From the NCBI GenBank assembly GCA_024235695.1, contig JACKLX010000001.1:434001-498000 (forward strand): DNA of 64,000 bases, written 5' to 3'. Source of the stretch: Accumulibacter sp. Lineage in GTDB: Bacteria > Pseudomonadota > Gammaproteobacteria > Burkholderiales > Rhodocyclaceae. Positions 1-7,798 of the stretch are shown piece after piece; positions within the stretch are counted from its first letter, which is position 1; every line of letters starts with the position of its first letter. The notes under the pieces were generated by a model. The model did not search any database, was not told the DNA's origin, and saw only the letters and a program-made list of their open reading frames with translations. The translations under genes and the position numbers were made by a program.

Positions 1-785
1 TTCAGCAAACGTTCGATGGTGCCGACGTGCGCCGCCACCAACAGCGAGCGTTCCCAGTCCATTGCCGTGCCGAAGACGCTGGCGCCGCCACCGACGGTGC
101 CGAGGACCGCGTCGCTGGCGACCACGGCGTCCTCGAAAACCAGTTCGCCGACCGGTGACGTGCGCAGGCCCATCTTGGCGAACTTCTGGCCAGCCGAGAA
201 TCCGGCGAGGCCGCGGTCGACCAGGAAGGCCGTGACGCCGCCGTGAAAGCCCTTCGCGGGGTCGGTGACAGCAAACACGACCACCACGTCGGCGACCGGG
301 CCGTTGGAGATGAAGGTCTTGCTGCCGTTCAGACGCCAGCCGTCGCCGGCGCGCTCGGCGCGCAGCCGCATGGCGAAGGTATCCGACCCCGAATCGGGTT
401 CGGTGATGGCGTGCGCGCCAACCAGCGTGCCGTCGCACAGGCCGCGCAGGTAGCGCTGCTTCTGTGCCTCGCTGCCGTGTTGCCAGACCGGAACGACGCA
501 GGCCAGGACATGGGCGCAGATCGAAAAAACCAGGCCACCGTCGCGGCAGCCGTAGCCGAGGGCCTCGAGCGCGACGGCGCAGCTCAGCGGGTCAAGGCCG
601 ACGCCGCCGTACTCTTCCGGCGCCGGCAGGCCGAGCAGGCCGACGGCGGCGCAATGGCGCCACAGGTCGCGCCGGAAGCTCTGCGCGCGGTCGCGCTCGA
701 CCACCTCGTGATTGAGTTCGCCGCGGGCAAACCTGACGATGCTGTCGCGTAGCAGCTTCTGCTCGCTGCTCAGATCGAAGTCCAT
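1..785 (-). CDS. acyl-CoA-dehydrogenase-like flavoenzyme, partial (candidate prolyl-carrier dehydrogenase)
   Basis: The gene runs off the left edge, so only about 261 N-terminal residues are visible; the C-terminal helical domain with the catalytic base is missing. The start is ATG at 785, inside a TGATG junction with the ligase stop, so the two are translationally coupled. The visible part has the N-terminal helical domain and the FAD-contacting motif AITEPDSGSD, then the beta-domain and MDWER near the cut. The stretch around GCRDGGLVF and AHVLAC resembles, from memory, the PltE/RedW family that oxidises prolyl-S-carrier to pyrrolyl-2-carboxyl-S-carrier, rather than fatty-acid enzymes. The adjacent carrier protein and proline-type adenylation enzyme support that reading. 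Membership in the flavoprotein superfamily is secure. The substrate is inferred, and an ordinary acyl-CoA dehydrogenase remains possible. Confidence 0.85.
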   Translation of the reverse strand, partial: MDFDLSSEQKLLRDSIVRFARGELNHEVVERDRAQSFRRDLWRHCAAVGLLGLPAPEEYGGVGLDPLSCAVALEALGYGCRDGGLVFSICAHVLACVVPVWQHGSEAQKQRYLRGLCDGTLVGAHAITEPDSGSDTFAMRLRAERAGDGWRLNGSKTFISNGPVADVVVVFAVTDPAKGFHGGVTAFLVDRGLAGFSAGQKFAKMGLRTSPVGELVFEDAVVASDAVLGTVGGGASVFGTAMDWERSLLVAAHVGTIERLL

Positions 786-2356
786 CAGCCGATCTCCTTC
801 AGGCGCTGGTAATCGATCTTGTCGGTCGACGTCTTGGGCAGGCTGTCAAACCAGGAGAACTTGTCGGGAATCATGTACAGCGGCAGGTTCTCGGCGCAGA
901 AGCGCTTGATCTCGATCAGTGACGGCCGCTTGACCTCGTCGCTGCTCAGGAACGCCGTGATGCTGACGCCGGCCTGTTCGTCGGCGAAGGCCAGCACCGC
1001 GGCTTCCTTGACCTTGGCGTGGCGGTACAGGCCGGCCTCGATTTCGCCGAGCTCGACCCGGTAGCCGCGGCGCTTGACCATTCGGTCGCGCCGGCCAAGG
1101 TAGGTATAGCAGGCGTCGTCGGCTTCGTTGACGATGTCGCCGGTGCGATACCAGGCGGTGCCGTCGGCGTCGATGAAGAAGCCCCGGGCGGTCTGCTCCG
1201 GCAGTTCCCAGTAACCGCGCATCACCGCCGGCCCGGCGATGCACAATTCTCCCTCGCTGCCGCGGCCGACCGCCGCGCCGCCATCGTCGAGTACGCGGGC
1301 GCGCAGGTGCGAACAGACCTTGCCGATCGGGTAGGGCGTGTTGCGCTCGGCTGGCACCGGCAGCGGCACTTCGTACCAGGTGCAGACGTTGGTTTCGGTC
1401 GGACCGTAGAGATTGAAGTAGCGCGGCCTTGGCCAAAGTGTGCTGAGCGTGCGCAAGTGCTTGACGGCAAATACTTCGCCGGCGAACAGGACCTGCCGCA
1501 AGGCCCCGTAGTCGTGCCTGGCGAGGCCGCCGAACTGCGCCAGCAAGGCGAGGATCGACGGCGCCGAGTACCAGATCGAAATGCGCTCGTCGGCGATCAG
1601 CTGCGCCAGGCGCGGCGCGTCCTTGCCAATGTCCTCGCCGATCAGGATCAGCGTCGCGCCGTGCTTCAGGCAGACGTGGATGTCGAGGATCGACAGGTCG
1701 AAGTGGAAGGGTGCGTGCGACGAGAAGCGGTCGGCCGCGGTCGGCGAGAAACTCTCGGAGCACCAATCGACGAAGCTCAGGGCGTTCTCGTGCGACAGCA
1801 TCACCCCCTTCGGCTTGCCGGTCGACCCCGAGGTGTAGAGGATGTAGGCCAGGTCGTCGGGCTCGTTGCCGACCTTATCGGCGGCGACCGCAGCGGTTTG
1901 CCGGTCCGCCGCGTCGAGCGCGCTGTGCAAGCCGCTGCCGGCCGCCAGCGAAACGTCGACGGCGATCGACGCCGGCGTCGCGCCGAGCTCGCCGAGCGCG
2001 CTGCCGAGCTTGTCGGCCAGACTTGCCGCAACCACCACCACCTTGACCCGGCAGTTGTGCAGGATGTATGCGCCGCGCGCCGCCGGCGCGCCGGGATCGA
2101 CCGGCACGTAGGCCGCGCCGGCTTTCAGCGCGCCGAGCAGCGTCGCCACCGAGTCGATCGACTTGGGCAGGTAGATCCCGACGCGGTCGCCGCGCCCGAC
2201 ACCGAGCTTTGCCAGCCGGTCGCGCAGCCGATCGGACAGGGCGTCCAGTTCGCCGTAGCTGATCGAGCCCTGGCCGGGCTCGACGACAGCCACCGCCTGC
2301 GGGTTTTGTCGCGCGCTGGCGATGAACAGCTCATGCAGGCAGCTGGTCGCGCTCAT
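785..2356 (-). CDS. standalone amino-acid adenylation enzyme (prolyl-AMP ligase type, DltA/PltF-like)
   Basis: A 523-residue AMP-forming ligase that should activate an amino acid with ATP and load it on the adjacent carrier protein. It has the P-loop-like motif YTSGSTGKPKG (174-184), HAPFHFDLSILD (214-225), YGPTET (317-322), YRTGD (403-407) and the C-terminal lysine in TDKID (K513). The residues that line the pocket, aligned by eye to GrsA, are D220, L221, L224, Y263, L290, A292, L316, V324, C325 and K513. That string matches the proline code I remember for PltF/RedM-type enzymes. There is no condensation or thiolation domain, as in DltA. I chose ATG at 2356 because it forms TGATG with the carrier stop; a GTG at 2359 would add one residue. 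The adenylation family is certain and proline specificity is likely. Confidence 0.9.
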   Translation of the reverse strand: MSATSCLHELFIASARQNPQAVAVVEPGQGSISYGELDALSDRLRDRLAKLGVGRGDRVGIYLPKSIDSVATLLGALKAGAAYVPVDPGAPAARGAYILHNCRVKVVVVAASLADKLGSALGELGATPASIAVDVSLAAGSGLHSALDAADRQTAAVAADKVGNEPDDLAYILYTSGSTGKPKGVMLSHENALSFVDWCSESFSPTAADRFSSHAPFHFDLSILDIHVCLKHGATLILIGEDIGKDAPRLAQLIADERISIWYSAPSILALLAQFGGLARHDYGALRQVLFAGEVFAVKHLRTLSTLWPRPRYFNLYGPTETNVCTWYEVPLPVPAERNTPYPIGKVCSHLRARVLDDGGAAVGRGSEGELCIAGPAVMRGYWELPEQTARGFFIDADGTAWYRTGDIVNEADDACYTYLGRRDRMVKRRGYRVELGEIEAGLYRHAKVKEAAVLAFADEQAGVSITAFLSSDEVKRPSLIEIKRFCAENLPLYMIPDKFSWFDSLPKTSTDKIDYQRLKEIG

Positions 2357-2616
2357 CACGCTGCCGACGGGTTCTTGGCGCGGAGCAGGCGGACGATGCT
2401 GGCCAGATCGTCGAGGTTCTCCTTATCGACCTCGTGCGGCTCGAAGCTGACGCCGTACTGCTCTTCCATGAACATCACCAGCTTGAGCGTCGCGATCGAG
2501 TCGAGAATGCCACCACTGATCAAGGGCGTCGTTGCGGTAAGTTCATCGGGGTCTTCACCGGGGAGGAACTCCTCCATGATGAAGTTCTTGATTTTCTGCA
2601 TCAGCTCGTCGGACAT
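2356..2616 (-). CDS. acyl/peptidyl carrier protein (DltC/PltL-like)
   Basis: An 86-residue carrier protein. The phosphopantetheine attachment serine is S40 in GGILDSIATLKL, the usual start of helix 2. The charge pattern and length fit small dedicated carriers such as DltC or PltL. It should receive the aminoacyl group from the downstream ligase and present it to the flavoenzyme and the membrane acyltransferase. A clear ribosome-binding site (AGGAG about 8 bases before ATG) supports the start. It lies 58 bases after the MBOAT gene and its stop overlaps the ligase start. A phosphopantetheinyl transferase is not in the window and must be supplied elsewhere. Confidence 0.93.
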   Translation of the reverse strand: MSDELMQKIKNFIMEEFLPGEDPDELTATTPLISGGILDSIATLKLVMFMEEQYGVSFEPHEVDKENLDDLASIVRLLRAKNPSAA

Positions 2617-2674
2617 CGGTTGGCTCCTGAAGGATGGTGGAACGGTGGCGACGCGGCAACGGCGTCGCTGGTGC

Positions 2675-5224
2675 TCAATTGCCCGCGCCGCCGGCAGCGC
2701 GGCCGAAGAGGATCGCCGGATCGGCCTGCAGGCGACGGTAAAGGGCGTCGGCGACCAGGCGGTGACCGAGTTCGTTGGGATGGTCGTCCCACTCGGCGAG
2801 GCGCAGGGTGTCGACGTCGTGACCGGCGTAGACGTCCGCCAGGTTGATCACTTCCAGCCCCACTTCGCTGGCGATGCGCAGGGTTTCCGGCGTCTCTTCC
2901 TGCCAGCTGCCTTCGCGCACCTGTGGCAGGAACAGCAGGATCGCGCGGATACCCCGTTGGGCACTGGTGTTGGCGACGCGTCCGTAGACCTTGCGCAGGA
3001 TCTCCGGGCCATACGGCAGCAGCAGCTTGAGCGCTTCGGTCTCGTCCATACCGGCCACCGCGCCCGATTGCTTGACGATCGCCGCCAGCTCGGGGTAGGG
3101 AATCGGCAGGCTCTTGTGCACCACCTCGGCGAGGTACGACGCAGAGCGGCGAATTTCACGGCCGGTGGCGACAAAGATGATGGCGTTGGGCTGGAAGTCG
3201 AGGGCCTTGTCAAGACTGACCAGTTGCGTTGGCGGCTGGTAGCCGGGAACGCCGAAGTTCAGCAACTCGACGTGCTTGAACGCCTTGCTGACCGGTTCGC
3301 GGTTCAAGCGTTCTTCGAGCAGCGCCTCGAAGGTCATGCCGTCGCCGACCCCCCAGCCCATCACCGTTGATGGGCCCAACACCGCTGCCCGCAGAGTTTC
3401 GGCCGGGCGTTCCTGCGGGTAGTCCTGGTCGCGCATTCCCCAGCGGTTGATGGTCACCGTGCCGTACTTGGTGGTCGACACGAAAGAGGGAATCAGGTCG
3501 GTCTGGCCGAAGCCGCCGGTGAAACGCCGTATGCCGGCATTCTCGACATCGAGCCAGTTCGCCGGTTTCTTCGAATACACCTCCCACAGCTGCGAATTGA
3601 AGCGGTCGACCGACAGCAGCCCTTCGTAGTAGCCACGCTCGAGCTTGGCATTGTCAAGGCGGCTGAGATGCGCCGAGCGCATCGAGTGCATCAGTGTCGC
3701 GAATTCGGCGCTGACCGAGGTGTGCACGCCCTCGATCGAAATCAGCACCAGCCCGAGCGCCCAGGCGACCGTGATCGCGCGATCGCGGAGCCACGGGCGC
3801 AGCCCGTTGGCCGGCGCGGTGACCGCGCCGATGCCCGGCAGGTCGACCGTGCCGAGGACGATCACCAGCAGGCTGAGGAGCGGAAAGAACAGCGCTTCGC
3901 TGGTGTAGGGCCCTTTCAGGGCGGGCCACAGGGCCAGCCAGTCGGTGATCGACTCGCTGGTCCAGAACGACCAGAGGATGCAGATGAACCAGAACGTTGC
4001 GTACGTCTTGGCGATCGTCAGCGCGGTGCTCTGCCAGGTTTTTTTCGCCTTGCCAAGACTGCGGTTACGGCCGTGCTTTATTTCGTAGAGCGAGTTGGCG
4101 ACCACCAGCAGTCCGAGAACGGCCCAGAAGAGCATGTCGTGCCAGGCCAGCAGCCAGCTGCCGCGCAGCCAGAACCACTGGTACGAATGCAGCAGCCAGG
4201 TCAGCAGGAAGACGTAGAGCGTGGCGATGATGATCGCCTTGTTGGTTCCCAGCCGCTTCAGTGCGAACACCGCTGGAAAGTAGAAGATCTTCTGCATGAA
4301 GTCTTTCCAGTAGATGTTGATGCGGCGCCAGAAGTCGGTGAAGCTGGCCGCGAGGAGGTAGCGTTTGTGCGTTTCGGGGAGGTCGAAACCGAACAGATGC
4401 ACCATGCCGACAACCAGGTGAAACAGGCCCGAAACGCGCAGGTAGAGCAGGAAGTTCGATACCACGTATTGCAGGAACTCGGCCGGGCCGGTCACTTCCG
4501 AAGGCGCCAGCGTGCCGTAGTAGTAGATGTAGCGGTAGAGCAGCAGATGAACGATGCCGCGGACGATCCAGTCGACCCCTTTCTGGTAGGTGCGGTGGGC
4601 ATCGGTGCTGTAGTGGCTGCGCCGGTAGGTCTTGAAGTCGATGACCGGCAGCAGCGGAAAGCAGGCATTGGGCAACATGAAAAAGTAGCTGGTCGACTGC
4701 GCCAGTGTGACCGGCGCCTTGTCGTGGCGCAGATCGTAGAAATAGGCAATCAGCCGGAACATGAACATCGCGCCGAGGATCGGCCAGATCGCTTCCGACC
4801 AGGGCGTCGGCAGCAGGCTGGCACGCTGGCCGATCAGCAGTGCGCCGAGGCCGAGCAGGATCGCGCCACGGACGCGAAAGGAATACGGCAGGTGGCAGGC
4901 GGCAATCAGTACCAGGCCGATGCCGATCAGCCAGACGCCGTTGACCAGGCCCAGGGTCAGCGGGATGGAGATCAGGCTGAGGGCGCTGAAGAACGGCAGC
5001 CGCGCCGGCAGCGGCAGGAAAGCGTGTACCGCAAAACCGGCAAATGCCAGCATCGCGAGCAGCCTGAAGGCCGGGCTTTCGATCTGGAACTGGCGCAGCA
5101 GCAGCAGCACCAGGCCGAGCTGAAGGGCTATCGCGGCAAAATCCCGGAAGCGGATACGGCCGCGCGGTTCGTCTGCCACGGTGGCGCGTGCGGCAGCCTG
5201 AGCTGCAGTGAGTGTACTATCCAT
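2675..5224 (-). CDS. MBOAT O-acyltransferase fused to SGNH-hydrolase-like domain (DltB-DltD-like fusion)
   Basis: An 849-residue inner-membrane protein. Residues 28-500 contain about a dozen hydrophobic segments. FWRRINIYWKDF (298-309) matches the MBOAT signature, and H346 in LLHSYQW is the likely catalytic histidine. After the last membrane segment (about 480-500) comes a soluble, probably periplasmic domain of about 340 residues. It has SGNH hallmarks: nucleophile-type serine S619 in LGPSTVMGWG, block II NFGVPGY (656-662), and a C-terminal WDDHPNELGH (812-821) holding the Asp/His pair. The usual GxND block is replaced by a sequence around ATGRE (686-690). In the Dlt system MBOAT (DltB) and SGNH-like (DltD) proteins are separate; here they are one chain. 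It should move an acyl group from the carrier protein across the membrane onto an envelope acceptor, which is unknown. It is the first gene of the operon. Confidence 0.85.
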   Translation of the reverse strand: MDSTLTAAQAAARATVADEPRGRIRFRDFAAIALQLGLVLLLLRQFQIESPAFRLLAMLAFAGFAVHAFLPLPARLPFFSALSLISIPLTLGLVNGVWLIGIGLVLIAACHLPYSFRVRGAILLGLGALLIGQRASLLPTPWSEAIWPILGAMFMFRLIAYFYDLRHDKAPVTLAQSTSYFFMLPNACFPLLPVIDFKTYRRSHYSTDAHRTYQKGVDWIVRGIVHLLLYRYIYYYGTLAPSEVTGPAEFLQYVVSNFLLYLRVSGLFHLVVGMVHLFGFDLPETHKRYLLAASFTDFWRRINIYWKDFMQKIFYFPAVFALKRLGTNKAIIIATLYVFLLTWLLHSYQWFWLRGSWLLAWHDMLFWAVLGLLVVANSLYEIKHGRNRSLGKAKKTWQSTALTIAKTYATFWFICILWSFWTSESITDWLALWPALKGPYTSEALFFPLLSLLVIVLGTVDLPGIGAVTAPANGLRPWLRDRAITVAWALGLVLISIEGVHTSVSAEFATLMHSMRSAHLSRLDNAKLERGYYEGLLSVDRFNSQLWEVYSKKPANWLDVENAGIRRFTGGFGQTDLIPSFVSTTKYGTVTINRWGMRDQDYPQERPAETLRAAVLGPSTVMGWGVGDGMTFEALLEERLNREPVSKAFKHVELLNFGVPGYQPPTQLVSLDKALDFQPNAIIFVATGREIRRSASYLAEVVHKSLPIPYPELAAIVKQSGAVAGMDETEALKLLLPYGPEILRKVYGRVANTSAQRGIRAILLFLPQVREGSWQEETPETLRIASEVGLEVINLADVYAGHDVDTLRLAEWDDHPNELGHRLVADALYRRLQADPAILFGRAAGGAGN

Positions 5225-5538
5225 GAGCGAGTTGGCGAGGGCCTCGTCCTTCCGTGGTGGGTGAAGTGCCGGCGTGCAACGCGGGTCGTTTCACGCCAGG
5301 TCGCAGGGTGGCGGTTGATACCTCGCGCCGGTCTGCGACAGCTTGCGCAGCGACGGTGTCGGCACGGTTTCGGGGGCTTTCGACAGGCGAAGCCGGCGTC
5401 GTGCGCAAGCGTCTGGAGGCGAGTATCCAGAGATGGGGGTGGTATGGCAAGCCCACACCTGGGTCTACTGTGACAAAGTTGGCAGTTGGGCCGCCAAAGA
5501 TCCGGCGGCGGTGCCCTTCCCGACCGCCTGCGTTTGCC
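5225..5538. other. intergenic gap between cca and the MBOAT operon
   Basis: This is 314 bases without a convincing gene. Short open frames here lack ribosome-binding sites and recognisable sequence. Both flanking transcription units run leftward, so it should hold the end of the slt-NDUFA9-cca transcript and the promoter of the MBOAT operon. I see no hairpin followed by a T-run on the minus strand. Confidence 0.5.
5422..5450 (-). promoter_or_regulatory. candidate sigma70 promoter of the MBOAT operon
   Basis: Read on the minus strand, TTGCCA (5450-5445) and GATACT (5427-5422) are separated by exactly 17 bases. They would start transcription near 5415, about 190 bases before the MBOAT start. 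Each hexamer matches the sigma70 consensus at four of six positions. It is the best pair I found in this gap, but it is a by-eye match. Confidence 0.35.
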
Positions 5539-6768
5539 CTATGCAAGCGGCTTGTCGGGCGTTGCCAGCCGTTCGACGGCTGCCACCCGCGCTTGATGGA
5601 CGCGTCTGCCGATCTCTGCCGGGTCGGCGCAGGCGCGCGCTATCGCCGCCGCATCGACGCCCTGCGCCAGCGTCAGGGTCTGGCGCCACAGCGGTGCGGC
5701 GGGATAGGAGGCGTTCTGCCAACCGAGGCGGCCGTGAAAGTCGCAGGCGCAGGCCTCGAGCAGCTGTTCGAAGCGGCCCGGCCGACGCAGCGCATCGGTC
5801 TTCTCGAGCAGGCCGACGAGCGCTGCCGCGTCGAGCTGCGGCGCGCGATGAATCTCGCCGTGGTAACGCGCGGTCAGCACTGCCAGGTCCCGGCAGTCGG
5901 CCGGCACCCTGAGGCGCGCGCAGACGCCAGCGACCAGATCGACGCTGCGTGCTTCGTGTCCGGGATGGCGGGGCAGGTCGGCTTCCGGCGTCGTTCCCTT
6001 GCCGAGATCGTGCAGCAGCGCGGCAAAGCGTACAGGCAGCGCACAGCCTCGTTGCGCCGACTGGTCGACGACCATCGTCACATGCACGCCGGTATCGACC
6101 TCCGGGTGGCATTCCGCGCGTTGCGGCACGCCGTACAGGCGGTCGAGCTCCGGCAGCAGTCGCGCCAGGGCGCCGCATTCACGGAGCACGGCGAACATCC
6201 GCGACGGCCGGTCGGCCATCAATCCCCTGCTCAGTTCCTGCCAGACGCGCTCGGGGACCAGGTGATCGACCTCGCCGTCGGCGACCATGGCCCGCATCAG
6301 CGCGAGCGTTTCGGGCGCGACCGTGAAGTCGGCAAAACGCGCCGCAAGACGCGCCAGGCGAAGGACACGCACCGGATCCTCGACGAAGGCCGGGCCGACA
6401 TGACGCAGCACGCGGCCGGCGAGGTCGTCGACGCCGTGGTGGGGATCGATCAGCGAGCCGTCGCTGGCGCGTGCGATGGCGTTGATCGTCAGGTCGCGAC
6501 GCGCCAGGTCGTCGCCGAGGCTGACTTCGCGCGCGGCGCTGAAAACGAAGCCCTGGTAGCCCGGGCCGGTCTTGCGCTCGGTGCGCGCCAGCGCGTACTC
6601 CTCGTGCGTTTGCGGGTGCAGAAATACCGGGAAGTCCTTGCCGACCGGCCGGAAACCGCGAGCCAGCATTTCTTCGGGCGAAGCGCCGACGACGACGAAA
6701 TCGCGATCCTTGACCGGCAAACCCAGCAGTTCGTCGCGGACCGCGCCGCCGACGGCGTAAACCTCCAT
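5539..6768 (-). CDS. cca: multifunctional CCA tRNA nucleotidyltransferase
   Basis: A 409-residue enzyme that adds or repairs the 3' CCA end of tRNAs. The class II nucleotidyltransferase head starts at residue 1 with VGGAVRD (6-12) and the metal-binding pair D21/D23 in KDRDFVVVG, followed by RRDLTINA. The C-terminal half carries an HD domain with HDLGKG. That domain gives the phosphatase and phosphodiesterase activities of the long form, so this is the bifunctional version as in E. coli. It is the last gene of a leftward group, 24 bases after the NDUFA9-like gene. Confidence 0.96.
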   Translation of the reverse strand: MEVYAVGGAVRDELLGLPVKDRDFVVVGASPEEMLARGFRPVGKDFPVFLHPQTHEEYALARTERKTGPGYQGFVFSAAREVSLGDDLARRDLTINAIARASDGSLIDPHHGVDDLAGRVLRHVGPAFVEDPVRVLRLARLAARFADFTVAPETLALMRAMVADGEVDHLVPERVWQELSRGLMADRPSRMFAVLRECGALARLLPELDRLYGVPQRAECHPEVDTGVHVTMVVDQSAQRGCALPVRFAALLHDLGKGTTPEADLPRHPGHEARSVDLVAGVCARLRVPADCRDLAVLTARYHGEIHRAPQLDAAALVGLLEKTDALRRPGRFEQLLEACACDFHGRLGWQNASYPAAPLWRQTLTLAQGVDAAAIARACADPAEIGRRVHQARVAAVERLATPDKPLA

Positions 6769-6792
6769 CAGCGCTGTCGGCGGCTGGCGCGT

Positions 6793-7758
6793 TCAGCGGC
6801 CGGCACGGAAACGATAGCGGTCCAGTCGCAGTTGCTCGATCTCGTTTGGCGAGAGATAGGTCGGCGCCACCGCTTCGAGTGGCGTTGGCTGCCAGTCCGG
6901 ATAGTCGTGCGTGCCGTCGGTGACGCTGTCGACTTCCATCGAGCGCAGGTTGTCCGGCGACATCGGTGGTTTCGGCAACAGCCACAGCAGGCCGGCCTGC
7001 AGGTAAGCCCAGCCACCGTCGCCGAGATCGACGATCCGGCGGGACTTGCCGATCAGTTGCCCGGTGTATTCGACCAGCTCGCGCAGGGTGTAGACCTTCG
7101 GACCGCACAGATCGTAGGTCTGTCCGAAGGTCGCGCGAACGGACAGGCAGTCGACGAAGACTCTGGCGACGTCGCCGACGAAGACCGGCTGGAAGCGCGC
7201 CTTGCCGCCGCCAAGCGGCAGGATCGGGAACAGCTTGAGCAGCTTGGCGAACATGTTGAGGAAGCTGTCATCGGGACCGAAGATTACCGACGGCCGGAAA
7301 ATCGTCACCGCCAGTTCGTCGGCCGCCGCGCGGACGATCGCTTCGCCTTCGCCTTTCGAACAGAGGTATTCGGAGGGCGCGTTGAGCGCCGCGTTGAGCG
7401 CGCTCATGTGTACCAGGCGGCGGACCCCGCTGTCTTTCATCGCCGCGACGATCATCCTTGGCAGATCGACGTGCGCCGCCGCAAAGCCCTTGCCATAGGG
7501 CAGCCGCGAGTCATTGTCGTGAAGAACACCGACCAGATTGATCACCGCGTCGTGGCCCTTGACCAATTCGGCCAAGGCCTGCGGATCGTGCACGTTCGCC
7601 TCGACCATGCTGACCGTCGGCAGCGTGATCAGTCGCTTGGTGTTATCGCGCCGGCGGGTCGGGATCGTCACCCGCACGCCGCGCTGCGAAAGGCCGCTGG
7701 CAATCCAGCCGCCGACAAAGCCACTACCGCCGATCAACAACACGTTCTCGAGTTCCAT
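6793..7758 (-). CDS. NAD(P)-binding epimerase-like protein, complex I NDUFA9 subfamily
   Basis: A 321-residue short-chain dehydrogenase/epimerase fold. The N-terminal dinucleotide motif is GGSGFVGGWIASGL (10-23), with the NLVGVLHD strand typical of the NDUFA9-like group and PSVIFGPDDSF further on. The catalytic YxxxK appears altered: the segment SEYLCSKGEGE has Y and K spaced as YLCSK, so the pair may be kept. Related proteins are assembly or accessory factors of complex I or quinone metabolism; the substrate is not known. A purine-rich site (GGTAGGGCG) precedes ATG. It lies between slt and cca with short gaps (40 and 24 bases), which suggests one transcript. Confidence 0.85.
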   Translation of the reverse strand: MELENVLLIGGSGFVGGWIASGLSQRGVRVTIPTRRRDNTKRLITLPTVSMVEANVHDPQALAELVKGHDAVINLVGVLHDNDSRLPYGKGFAAAHVDLPRMIVAAMKDSGVRRLVHMSALNAALNAPSEYLCSKGEGEAIVRAAADELAVTIFRPSVIFGPDDSFLNMFAKLLKLFPILPLGGGKARFQPVFVGDVARVFVDCLSVRATFGQTYDLCGPKVYTLRELVEYTGQLIGKSRRIVDLGDGGWAYLQAGLLWLLPKPPMSPDNLRSMEVDSVTDGTHDYPDWQPTPLEAVAPTYLSPNEIEQLRLDRYRFRAGR

Positions 7759-7798
7759 GGCGCCCTACCGCTGAAATAAGTGTTCAAAGACCGACATT

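Noticed and set aside
1019-3370. A 783-residue plus-strand open frame
   Set aside because: It runs antisense to the ligase, carrier and MBOAT genes, has arginine/alanine-rich composition and no family motif; it results from high GC content.
5254-7779. An 841-residue plus-strand open frame
   Set aside because: It is the antisense shadow of cca and the NDUFA9-like gene, both of which have clear motifs on the minus strand.
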